This document shows, piece by piece, positions 1 through 6,209 of a DNA stretch of 7,916 bases (position 1 is its first letter; every line of letters starts with the position of its first letter). Location: the NCBI GenBank assembly GCA_964624165.1, contig CAZUWG010000024.1:1-7916 (forward strand). The letters run 5' to 3'. Both the position numbers and the translations under genes were made by a program. Under the pieces are notes generated by a model, which had not been told where the DNA came from, made no database searches, and was given only the letters and a program-made list of their open reading frames with translations. The DNA comes from OLB19 sp964624165 (GTDB taxonomy: Bacteria > Patescibacteriota > Minisyncoccia > Phycocordibacterales > UBA918).

Positions 1-66
1 TTCCTCATGTTGGGCGCTACGCATGTCACCGCGGCTTTTTTTTTTTTGGTGGCTTTTTTTTTTTAA
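1..66 (+). pseudogene. dprA: upstream piece of dprA, frame broken by T tracts
   Basis: Read in the same frame as the winged-helix piece at 88-282, bases 1-36 give FLMLGATHVTAA. This fits the end of the DprA Rossmann fold, where family members have a segment like 'LI..GATPVT...DIL'. The frame then runs into phenylalanine codons from two T tracts and stops at TAA (64-66). The expected 'EDIL' helix and linker are missing. The piece is also cut by the window edge. It may be a truly decayed gene or a sequence/assembly error at a contig end; the sequence alone does not decide. Confidence 0.5.
36..64. repeat. two T homopolymer tracts (T12 and T11)
   Basis: T12 at 36-47 and T11 at 54-64 are separated by GGTGGC. 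Each run follows GGC, so the layout resembles an imperfect tandem repeat of about 18 bases. Nothing else in the window has homopolymers this long. They lie exactly where the dprA frame is lost. Confidence 0.8.
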
Positions 67-87
67 CGGGCCGGGGCCAAAATTTCA

Positions 88-282
88 TTGGACTTTGTCG
101 CCGCGTCCCTCACTCCCCTCCAAACACAGATTACAGATCTCCTCACTGAGCCTTTAAGCGTCGATGAGCTCATTAGAGCCTTGGGCGTAGACGCGAGCAT
201 TGTCACTACTGCTTTAATAGAAATGGAGCTCCTTGGCTATCTCACCAAACAAGGCGATAAATATCGTCGTGACCGGCAATGA
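88..282 (+). CDS. dprA: C-terminal winged-helix domain of DNA-processing protein DprA (fragment)
   Basis: The 64 residues from a TTG at 88 match the C-terminal DprA winged-helix domain (DprA_WH type): LTPLQTQITDLL, then SVDELIRALGVDASIVTTALIEME as the helix-turn-helix core, then LLGYLTKQGDKYRR as the wing. Full DprA (about 280-380 residues) binds incoming single-stranded DNA through an upstream Rossmann fold and loads RecA. That fold is not present here apart from a short remnant at 1-36. A separate TAA at 64-66 blocks continuity. The TTG has no convincing Shine-Dalgarno site, so this is more likely the tail of a broken or mis-sequenced dprA than an independent small gene. dprA next to topA is a common bacterial neighbourhood and supports the call. 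The domain assignment is by motif recognition, not a search. Confidence 0.7.
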   Translation: MDFVAASLTPLQTQITDLLTEPLSVDELIRALGVDASIVTTALIEMELLGYLTKQGDKYRRDRQ

Positions 283-357
283 CATATGCGAGTAGGTTTA
301 AAGTGTCCCCTTTACTGCACTCATAGCCATATAGTGCATGAATGATAGCCGTTTTTG

Positions 358-386
358 GAGTGGAAATTGCTTCGCAATTTCCACTC
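358..386 (+). terminator. perfect 13-bp hairpin between dprA and topA, possible terminator
   Basis: Bases 358-370 pair perfectly with 374-386 around a TTC triloop (core GCTTCGC, 369-375). Only TCCTTT follows, so the U tract of a standard intrinsic terminator is missing. It sits after dprA and just before the topA promoter, where a terminator or insulator is expected. The remaining bases of the gap (283-357) hold only a weak 6-bp stem (TGCACT 316-321 with AGTGCA 333-338). Confidence 0.4.
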
Positions 387-390
387 TCCT

Positions 391-425
391 TTGACATTCC
401 TTCACTTTCCTAGTATTTGTATAGT
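391..425 (+). promoter_or_regulatory. topA promoter
   Basis: A perfect -35 TTGACA (391-396) lies 17 bases before TATTTG (414-419). A better -10, TATAGT, is at 420-425 directly after TG, and it resembles the TATTTGATATAGT of the small - strand gene's promoter. With TATAGT as -10, transcription would start about three bases before the topA ATG. With TATTTG it would start about nine bases before. Either way there is almost no leader and no Shine-Dalgarno site. Which hexamer is used is uncertain. Confidence 0.5.
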
Positions 426-434
426 CACCTATAT

Positions 435-2807
435 ATGAGTAAAAAAACTTTAGTAATAGTAGAGTCGCCAGCAAAAGCAAAGACGATCGGTAAGTACCTT
501 GGATCTGAATACGTGGTTAAGTCTTCAATCGGACATATCCGCGATCTCCCCAAGAGCAATAAAGACGCCGTCGATATTGAGGCTGGCTTCGTGCCACACT
601 ACGTGGTTTCTCCAGGCAAGAAAAAAGTGATCGACGACCTCAAAAAAGCGGCCAGCGGCGCCGACGCCGTCCTTCTTGCATCCGACCCCGACCGCGAAGG
701 AGAAGCCATAGCCTGGCACATCGCTGAGCTCCTGAAAGATAAAAACAAAAACCTCAAGCGTATAGTCTTTCATGAGATCACCGAAGATGCGGTGAAAGAA
801 GCTCTTACCCATCCACGACCAATTGACCTCCATCTCAAAGAAGCACAGGAAGCGCGCCGCGTCCTCGATCGTTTGGTGGGGTATGACCTTTCAGGACTGA
901 TTTGGAAGAAGGTTCGCTACGGGCTTTCTGCCGGTCGCGTGCAGTCGCCCGCGTTGCGTATCCTTATGGAGCGTGAACGTGAGATTCGAGCCTTCATCCC
1001 CGAAGAATACTTTGTACTTATTGCTAATGCAGCAGTCGATAAACTCAACGTCCCTTTCACCTGTGTCACTACCGTCACCGAAAAGGCAGAGGCGTCACGC
1101 ATCAAAAAAGTCGGTGAGGCTAATCCCTGGTCAATAAAAAATATAAAAGAGACCGAGGCCAAGCGAGCGCCGCGCCCACCTTTTACCACCTCTACCTTAC
1201 AGCAGGCTGCTTCTACTCGCCTTGGCTTTTCTCCATCACGCACCATGGGCGCGGCGCAAAAACTTTACGAATCAGGACACATAACGTACATGCGTACCGA
1301 CAGCACCACTCTCTCCAAGCAAGCTCTCGGACAAATTGCTACTCAAATAGAAAAAGCATTTGGCAAACAATATCATCAGTTCCGCACTTTCAAAACCAAG
1401 AGCAAATCTGCTCAAGAGGCTCACGAAGCGATCCGCCCGACCAAAGCTTCCGTCACGGAAGCTGGCCTCACCCACGATCAGCGAGCTCTCTATGAGCTGA
1501 TTTGGGCACGGACTGTCTCCTCTCAAATGGCGGACGCCAAGATACAACGCACCAAAATTATTGCCAACGTCACTAAAGGAGAAATTCCTGACTTTGCCGT
1601 CAACGGTTCTCGCGTCATTTTTGATGGCTGGCTTAAGGCGGACCCACGAGCACGTGGTGAGGATATCGAGGTGCCAAAGCTCGTTGCTGGTCAAAGTCTC
1701 GACGTGCGCGAAGTAGAGATCGATGCCAAAGAGACGCAGCCGCCAAGCCGCTATTCTGAAGCGGGCTTGATCAAAGAGCTTGAAAAACGCGGTATTGGAC
1801 GCCCTTCTACGTACGCAAGTATTATGAAAACCATCATTGATCGCGGCTACGTCGAGAAAGAGGGACGCACTCTACTTCCTACCGATACCGGAGATGTCGT
1901 CTCAACCTTTCTTGAAGAACACTTTGCCGAATACATCAGCGATGACTTTACGTCCGAGATGGAAAATAAACTCGATGAAATCGCAGAAGGCTCTCGCGGC
2001 TATGAAAAGACGTTGAAAGATTTTTATGGTCCATTTACCAAAACAATCGCTGGCAAGGAACATATCGACAAACTTACCACCCTCGGTGATGCGCCAAAGG
2101 AATACGTCTGCCCTGTCTGTAAAGGTAGCATGATTATCAAGCTCGGAAGAGGTGGAAAATTCTTTTCTTGTAGCCGCTTCCCTGAGTGTGATGGCGCTCT
2201 GACACTTGAAGGAAAAGAAATCGGTAACGAAGCCCCTCTTGGCACTCATCCAGAAACTGGCGAAGATATTTTTGTACTTGATGGACGTTTTGGACCCTAC
2301 GTCCAGCTTGGTACTATGCCCGCCACGAAAGATGAAACGGGCAAAAAAATTCCTGTGGCCAAACGCGGACCAAAGCCAAAGCGTGCCGGCATTCCGAAAG
2401 ATAAAAAGCCCGAGGAGGTCACCTTAGAAGACGCTATCCATTACCTAATTTTACCGCGTGAGCTGGGCCTTCACCCAAAGACCAACGAGCCGATTATTGC
2501 CAACACAGGACAATACGGCCCTTACATTGGTCATGCCGGAGATTTTCGTTCACTTAAGGGCGATGATAATCCATACGACATCACCTACGAACGAGCTCTC
2601 GAAATCCTCAAGGAGCCAAAACAACTTCGCAAAGGAGAGACCCTTGTGAAAGAACTGGGTATTCATCCAAAGACTCGCAAGCTGATCAATGTTTACGAGA
2701 GCAAGAGCGGCCGCTACCTGCGAAAAGGCTTTTCACGCATCAACCTCCCTGATGATCTCAACCTCGATACCTTCACCGTCGAAGATGCCCTTGGGTACTT
2801 AAAATAA
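435..2807 (+). CDS. topA: DNA topoisomerase I (type IA)
   Basis: The enzyme cuts and rejoins one DNA strand through a 5'-phosphotyrosine and relaxes negative supercoils. The protein has 790 residues; E. coli TopA has 865. The TOPRIM domain opens with LVIVESPAKAKTIGKYLG (E10) and has the acidic triad D84-P-D86-R-E88 for Mg2+. The active-site tyrosine is Y285 in YMRTDS, followed by R287. The cleavage-domain motif GLIKELEKRGIGRPSTYA is at about 444-461. One zinc finger (C559, C562, C579, C585) follows. Three C-terminal repeats begin near 601 (LGTHPETGE), 677 (LGLHPKTNE) and 741 (LGIHPKTRK), the first two ending in GPY. Starting at ATG 435 gives the family-typical MSKKTLVIVESPAKAKT; an upstream TTG at 417 lies in the promoter and was rejected. 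There is no Shine-Dalgarno site. All catalytic residues are present, so the enzyme should be active. Identification is secure. Confidence 0.97.
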   Translation: MSKKTLVIVESPAKAKTIGKYLGSEYVVKSSIGHIRDLPKSNKDAVDIEAGFVPHYVVSPGKKKVIDDLKKAASGADAVLLASDPDREGEAIAWHIAELLKDKNKNLKRIVFHEITEDAVKEALTHPRPIDLHLKEAQEARRVLDRLVGYDLSGLIWKKVRYGLSAGRVQSPALRILMEREREIRAFIPEEYFVLIANAAVDKLNVPFTCVTTVTEKAEASRIKKVGEANPWSIKNIKETEAKRAPRPPFTTSTLQQAASTRLGFSPSRTMGAAQKLYESGHITYMRTDSTTLSKQALGQIATQIEKAFGKQYHQFRTFKTKSKSAQEAHEAIRPTKASVTEAGLTHDQRALYELIWARTVSSQMADAKIQRTKIIANVTKGEIPDFAVNGSRVIFDGWLKADPRARGEDIEVPKLVAGQSLDVREVEIDAKETQPPSRYSEAGLIKELEKRGIGRPSTYASIMKTIIDRGYVEKEGRTLLPTDTGDVVSTFLEEHFAEYISDDFTSEMENKLDEIAEGSRGYEKTLKDFYGPFTKTIAGKEHIDKLTTLGDAPKEYVCPVCKGSMIIKLGRGGKFFSCSRFPECDGALTLEGKEIGNEAPLGTHPETGEDIFVLDGRFGPYVQLGTMPATKDETGKKIPVAKRGPKPKRAGIPKDKKPEEVTLEDAIHYLILPRELGLHPKTNEPIIANTGQYGPYIGHAGDFRSLKGDDNPYDITYERALEILKEPKQLRKGETLVKELGIHPKTRKLINVYESKSGRYLRKGFSRINLPDDLNLDTFTVEDALGYLK

Positions 2808-2819
2808 AGACACCTAAGA

Positions 2820-2862
2820 AGACACAAACGGCCGCGGGCAAAGCCCGCGGCCGTTTGTGTCT
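2820..2862 (+). terminator. 20-bp perfect hairpin after topA
   Basis: Bases 2820-2839 pair without mismatch to 2843-2862 around an AAA loop; the inner core is GGGCAAAGCCC. It begins 13 bases after the topA stop. The downstream flank is ATAAAAAAG, so there is no U tract on the + strand. It is placed like a terminator or 3' stabiliser for topA, and also lies just past the U tract of the convergent small gene. Confidence 0.65.
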
Positions 2863-2864
2863 AT

Positions 2865-2894
2865 AAAAAAGTCCCCGGCGCGAACGCCGCAGGG
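2865..2894 (-). terminator. intrinsic terminator of the 68-codon gene
   Basis: Read on the - strand, a GC-rich hairpin (CGGCG pairing with CGCCG around a TTCG loop, then a bulge and three more pairs to GGG) is followed by AC and six T (complement of 2865-2870). This is a standard Rho-independent terminator, starting nine bases past the TGA of the - strand gene at 2904-3110. Its orientation shows that transcription arrives from the right. Confidence 0.65.
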
Positions 2895-2903
2895 CAAGAG
2901 AAG

Positions 2904-3110
2904 TCAGTCACGCCAGACAGCGCCATCTGCGCCAGTACGGCCACCGGTTCCTTCACGTAATTCCGAGGGAGTCCTAGGAATCCGCACTACCCGCATACCA
3001 GCAGTCGCCTGCGTCGGGTAGTGTGGCCCACGCAGCTCCCGAAGCTCCGCTTGCTGGTGATCGGCGGTGCCAGGAAACAGCATTTCTGAAGACAAGGTAA
3101 CTTTTACCAT
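2904..3110 (-). CDS. unrecognised 68-residue protein
   Basis: I do not recognise this protein. It is 68 residues, hydrophilic, with eight arginines and no cysteine, signal peptide or membrane segment. The C-terminal half is Gly/Arg/Thr-rich and ends AVWRD. What makes it credible is its complete set of expression signals: an extended -10 promoter (3153-3180), a hairpin at the predicted transcript 5' end (3128-3146), TAGGAG at 3117-3122 six bases before the ATG, and an intrinsic terminator just past the stop. Codon choice is unlike topA or relA: CGG is used four times and CTG/CAG are common. That could mean recent arrival or a fast-evolving small gene. It converges on topA and is divergent from relA/spoT. 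A structured RNA is an alternative, because the DNA contains a 12-bp stem (2982-2993 with 3015-3026). Confidence 0.55.
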   Translation of the reverse strand: MVKVTLSSEMLFPGTADHQQAELRELRGPHYPTQATAGMRVVRIPRTPSELREGTGGRTGADGAVWRD

Positions 3111-3116
3111 TTATTG

Positions 3117-3146
3117 CTCCTATTTTCTACGCACCCTATGTGCGTA
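3117..3146 (-). promoter_or_regulatory. leader hairpin and Shine-Dalgarno site of the 68-codon gene
   Basis: On the - strand the leader runs TACGCAC, loop ATAGG, GTGCGTA (7-bp stem, 3128-3146), then GAAAA, TAGGAG (3117-3122) and six bases to ATG at 3110. The start of transcription predicted from the -10 (about 3146) coincides with the first base of the hairpin, so the mRNA would begin with a stem. This site decides the start codon. Confidence 0.55.
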
Positions 3147-3152
3147 CGTCTG

Positions 3153-3180
3153 ACTATATCAAATATTTCACTTCCTGCAA
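3153..3180 (-). promoter_or_regulatory. promoter of the 68-codon gene
   Basis: On the - strand, TTGCAG (complement of 3175-3180) is followed after 16 bases by TATAGT (3153-3158), preceded by TGA, an extended -10 (TGnTATAGT). It is back to back with the relA/spoT promoter; the two -35 boxes are 12 bases apart. Confidence 0.55.
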
Positions 3181-3192
3181 TAAATTAATTGC

Positions 3193-3220
3193 TTGTCAAT
3201 TTTTGCTCGACACGTACAAT
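3193..3220 (+). promoter_or_regulatory. relA/spoT promoter, leaderless
   Basis: TTGTCA (3193-3198), a 16-base spacer and TACAAT (3215-3220) form a near-consensus promoter. Six bases (GAAGAC) separate the -10 from ATG 3227, so the predicted transcription start is the A of the start codon. This fixes the start and rules out the longer frame back to GTG 3140. Confidence 0.65.
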
Positions 3221-3226
3221 GAAGAC

Positions 3227-4756
3227 ATGATCACTGTTCAGCATATTATCGGTCAGTTACACAATCTTACCCCTGATGACAAGCGACTTATCACGGAAGC
3301 GTATGAGCTTGCACGGACTGCTCATGACGGGGTTTCGCGTTACTCCGGAGAACCTTATATGTCGCATGTCGCCGAAGTGGCTTTTATGCTGGCAGAGATG
3401 GGTATGGGGCCTCGCACTATCACCGCTGGATTACTCCACGATGTGATTGAAGATACCCCCATTACTCATGAGCAACTTAAAGTACAATTTGGTGAAGAGA
3501 TCCTCTTTCTTGTAGAAGGCGTTACAAAGCTTTCGGCAGTCCGCTACTACGGCACCGACCGCCACAACGAATCCTTACGCAAACTATTTGTTGCCACCAG
3601 CCAAGACATTCGGGTGCTAATCATCAAGCTCACAGACCGTCTTCACAATATGCGGACACTTGAGTATGTCCCTAAAGAAAAACAACTAAGAATTGCGCGC
3701 GAGACTCTCGAAATCTACGTGCCTGTAGCCCATCGCTTAGGCATGGGGCGAATTCGCAAAGAACTTGAAGACACGGCGTTTCCTTATGTTTACCCAGAAG
3801 AATACCAGCGAGTACTAAAGACGATTGAAGGTAAAACCCGCAAACAAGAGCTCGCCCTCGAAAAAGAGCGAAAAGCCCTCCAAAAACGCTTGGTCGACAG
3901 TGGCGTCACTAACTTCACCACTTCATATCGCATTAAAGGACTCTACAGCCTCTACCAAAAACTCCGACGCAAGGACTGGGACATTGAGCAAATCTACGAC
4001 TTGATGGCGCTGCGCATCGTCGTTGAAAGTGTCGAACAATGCTATCAAGTGCTCGGCATTGTCCACGAGCTTTGGCGCCCTCTGCCGCAGCGAGTTAAAG
4101 ATTACATCGCCTTTCCCAAACCAAACGGCTACAAGTCTCTCCACACTACCGTAGCGACGCCGCTGGAAAATATTATCGAAGTACAAATCCGCACCAAAGA
4201 AATGCACCACGAAGCAGAATATGGAGTCGCGTCGCACATTATGTATAAAAGTATTCATGAAGGGAGCGCGAGTAGTTCGTGGTTTTCAAAGTTTGCGCCG
4301 TATTTGTTTCGTCCGTTTAGTAAATCGTCCAGCACTCCCGCCCCCATCCCACATGAAGCGAGCCCTAAAGAAAAAATCCCGCAATGGATCAATGAAATCG
4401 GAAACATGTACAGCAAGGAGGCCGTGGCTGAACATGAATTCGTGGATGATATGAGAAGCGATTTTTTTCAAAACCGTATTTTCGTTTTTACCCCCAACGG
4501 CGATGTTGTCGACCTTCCGGTAGGCGCCACTCCAATCGATTTTGCGTACGCCATTCATTCCGAGATCGGCGATACTGTTTCGGGAGTAAAAGTGAATAAA
4601 AAAATGTCACCGCTTGATACCATACTCAAAAATGGCGACATGGTGGAAGTTGAAACAAGCAAAAACGCTCACCCGCGAGAAAAATGGCTTACCTTTGTGA
4701 AGACAGGACTTGCCAAGCGACACATTCGCACTTTTATCGACGCGCAGAAGCGCTAA
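3227..4756 (+). CDS. (p)ppGpp synthetase/hydrolase, RelA/SpoT family, short form
   Basis: Long RSH proteins make (p)ppGpp from ATP and GTP/GDP and hydrolyse it. This one has 509 residues; usual RelA/SpoT proteins have about 700-750. The N-terminal HD hydrolase domain keeps its metal and catalytic residues: PYMSH (H47), LLHDVIEDT (H71, D72, E75, D76) and LTDRLHNMRT (D137, N141). The synthetase domain has YRIKGLYSLYQK (from Y234), RRKD (247-250), IYDLMALRI (D258), DYIAFPKPNGYKSLHTT (292-308) and EVQIRT (E318). RxKD at that place is reported for bifunctional members. TGS covers about 417-477 (IFVFTPNGDVVDLP to VEVETS). The protein ends some 30 residues later, without the helical, zinc-finger/CC and ACT domains that contact the ribosome. 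Both activities therefore look intact but the sensor end is missing. The ATG at 3227 is set by the promoter. Its stop overlaps that of parB. Confidence 0.93.
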   Translation: MITVQHIIGQLHNLTPDDKRLITEAYELARTAHDGVSRYSGEPYMSHVAEVAFMLAEMGMGPRTITAGLLHDVIEDTPITHEQLKVQFGEEILFLVEGVTKLSAVRYYGTDRHNESLRKLFVATSQDIRVLIIKLTDRLHNMRTLEYVPKEKQLRIARETLEIYVPVAHRLGMGRIRKELEDTAFPYVYPEEYQRVLKTIEGKTRKQELALEKERKALQKRLVDSGVTNFTTSYRIKGLYSLYQKLRRKDWDIEQIYDLMALRIVVESVEQCYQVLGIVHELWRPLPQRVKDYIAFPKPNGYKSLHTTVATPLENIIEVQIRTKEMHHEAEYGVASHIMYKSIHEGSASSSWFSKFAPYLFRPFSKSSSTPAPIPHEASPKEKIPQWINEIGNMYSKEAVAEHEFVDDMRSDFFQNRIFVFTPNGDVVDLPVGATPIDFAYAIHSEIGDTVSGVKVNKKMSPLDTILKNGDMVEVETSKNAHPREKWLTFVKTGLAKRHIRTFIDAQKR

Positions 4757-6111
4757 AACGAAAAATTATTTAAATTGTAAAGACTACTATCGTCATCGGT
4801 CTTTTTTTGTTGTGTGGGCGGTTGGGCGGTTGGCTCCTCAATTTCATTAAGGCGAGCCGCCACCCGCTCTTGCAGCGAAAAAGCCTCGGTGGGCGCACTT
4901 TCTGCCGCCTTTGGCTTTTGTACAGCATCAGCAGCGCGGGGTGCTTCGTCACTTTCATTAGTGTGTGATGGCCTTGCTTCTTCTGCCGTCATCTCTTTTA
5001 TATCAGACACTTGAGTAGCCTCTTCGTGCACCGTAGGCTGAAGAGGCGAGGCGGGCGTAGAATTCAATTCTGCCGCATTTACTTCTGGCGTGATATCAAT
5101 AGCCTGCGCTTCATCGCTTTTGTGGAGCTGTGAGTTTGTAGTCGTATCGACGACCTCGTCTTCGTCGGCGAAGGAAAGTCCTGTCGCTCCTTCAAGCGCG
5201 TTCGTCTCCTCATCTACTGTACCTGGGGTTTCTACTTCTTCAGCGATGGCGCTGATGGCGAGAGCGCTTTTGGGGACGGCTTGGTTGGTGCGCAAGAGCT
5301 CAAGCAGATGATCGAGATCTTCTTCAGAGAAGTAGTCGATGGTAAGCTTGCCGCCGAAATCGGTCTTGGCAATCTGCACGCGGGTGCCGAGGGTTTCGGT
5401 AAATTCTTTTTCTTTTGCAATGAGCATCGGGTCACTGCCTTGCCAATCCTTCTTACGCACTTTATCGGTGGCAATTTTGCGTGCAATCCGCTCGACCTCA
5501 CGCACTGAAAGCTTTTTAAGCAAGATCTCACGAAAGACCGTGTCTTGTTCTTCTGGGCGATCATTAAGCATCAAGAGCGTCCGCGCGTGACCTTCATTGA
5601 GCTCCGCTCGCTTTAAGGCTTCTAAGATTACCTCCGGGAGATTGAGGAGGCGGATTGAGTTTGAAACGTACTCTCGACTGCGACCCACTTTCTTTGCAAC
5701 CTGAGAATGCGGCATACCAAACTGTTCTGCGAGCTGCTTAAAAGCCAGTGCTCGATCGACAGCATTGAGATCTTCGCGCTGAAGATTTTCTATGATAGCC
5801 AGCTCGAGCTTTTCTTGCTCGCTCTCCTCCCCTTCGCGGATTAAAACCGGCACTTGAGAAATACCCGCCAGCTTGCTCGCCCGCAAGCGCCGCTCACCCG
5901 CAATCAGCTCATACTCAGTACGTAGCCCGCCATTTTCAAGCTCGACCTCACTGCGAGAAACGGTGAGGGGCTGCAAGACGCCATACATGCGAATACTCTC
6001 TGACAGCTCTTTGAGCTTTTCGGGATCAAATTCACGACGTGGCTGATACGGATTGGGGACAATTTTTTCTACATCAACCCAAAAAATAGAATCGTTACGA
6101 AATCTCGACAT
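4753..6111 (-). CDS. parB: chromosome partitioning protein ParB/Spo0J family, with long acidic tail
   Basis: ParB binds parS sites, uses CTP to clamp and slide on DNA, and works with ParA (not in this window) in chromosome segregation. Of 452 residues, the first 273 form a normal ParB: IVPNPYQPRREF (17-28), the CTP-binding GERRLRA (72-78), ENLQREDLN (108-116), a helix-turn-helix around 132-155 (MPHSQVAKKVGRSREYVSNS) and a C-terminal dimerisation segment at about 237-273 (KLTIDYFSEEDLDHLLELL within it). Residues 274-452 are unusual: an Ala/Glu/Thr/Pro/Ser-rich acidic, probably disordered tail, with one likely helix (FSLQERVAARLNEIEE, 411-426) and the terminal peptide SLYNLNNFSF. Typical ParB proteins end near residue 280-300. 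The ATG at 6111 lies six bases past an extended -10, so the mRNA is predicted leaderless. The TAG interlocks with the relA/spoT TAA. A ParB-like nucleoid occlusion factor (Noc) is possible but less likely. Confidence 0.93.
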   Translation of the reverse strand: MSRFRNDSIFWVDVEKIVPNPYQPRREFDPEKLKELSESIRMYGVLQPLTVSRSEVELENGGLRTEYELIAGERRLRASKLAGISQVPVLIREGEESEQEKLELAIIENLQREDLNAVDRALAFKQLAEQFGMPHSQVAKKVGRSREYVSNSIRLLNLPEVILEALKRAELNEGHARTLLMLNDRPEEQDTVFREILLKKLSVREVERIARKIATDKVRKKDWQGSDPMLIAKEKEFTETLGTRVQIAKTDFGGKLTIDYFSEEDLDHLLELLRTNQAVPKSALAISAIAEEVETPGTVDEETNALEGATGLSFADEDEVVDTTTNSQLHKSDEAQAIDITPEVNAAELNSTPASPLQPTVHEEATQVSDIKEMTAEEARPSHTNESDEAPRAADAVQKPKAAESAPTEAFSLQERVAARLNEIEEPTAQPPTQQKKTDDDSSLYNLNNFSF

Positions 6112-6117
6112 GACGCC

Positions 6118-6126
6118 ATTCTAACA
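6118..6126 (-). promoter_or_regulatory. parB promoter (extended -10), leaderless
   Basis: On the - strand TGTTAGAAT (complement of 6118-6126) is an extended -10 with no recognisable -35 at 16-18 bases. Six bases (GGCGTC) separate it from ATG 6111, the same spacing as for relA/spoT and miaA, which puts the predicted transcription start on the start codon. Confidence 0.55.
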
Positions 6127-6145
6127 CATTACATTTCCGAGGGTG

Positions 6146-6174
6146 TTTATAACTTTTTATTTTTCTGCTATAGT
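6146..6174 (+). promoter_or_regulatory. tRNA-Leu promoter
   Basis: TTTATA (6146-6151), 17 bases, TATAGT (6169-6174) with TGC directly before the -10 (extended form). Predicted start is about 6181, some 29 bases before the tRNA. It is divergent from the parB promoter within a 98-base gap. Confidence 0.55.
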
Positions 6175-6178
6175 CGTA

Positions 6179-6203
6179 GGGCGGCGAGCTTCGCTCGCCG
6201 CCC
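6179..6203 (+). other. perfect 11-bp hairpin at the 5' end of the tRNA-Leu precursor
   Basis: GGGCGGCGAGC (6179-6189) pairs perfectly with 6193-6203 around TTC, core GCTTCGC. There is no U tract on either side, and the predicted transcription start falls at its base, so it is more likely a 5' leader stem of the tRNA precursor than a terminator. It lies six bases before the mature tRNA, a position where it could affect RNase P processing. Confidence 0.5.
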
Positions 6204-6209
6204 TCACCT

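Noticed and set aside
417..434. TopA start at TTG 417
   Set aside because: It lies within the promoter; the family-typical start MSKKTLVIVESPAKA begins at ATG 435.
3140..3226. N-terminal extension of RelA/SpoT from GTG 3140
   Set aside because: It would run through the relA/spoT promoter and the promoter and leader of the divergent small gene, and adds no family-like sequence; ATG 3227 fits promoter spacing.
4742..4753. Short palindrome GCGC-AGAA-GCGC at the relA/spoT-parB junction as a terminator
   Set aside because: Only four pairs, inside coding sequence, with no U tract on either strand.
4814..5590. Several open frames opposite parB
   Set aside because: They are shadows of parB, low in complexity opposite its Ala/Glu-rich tail, without start signals.
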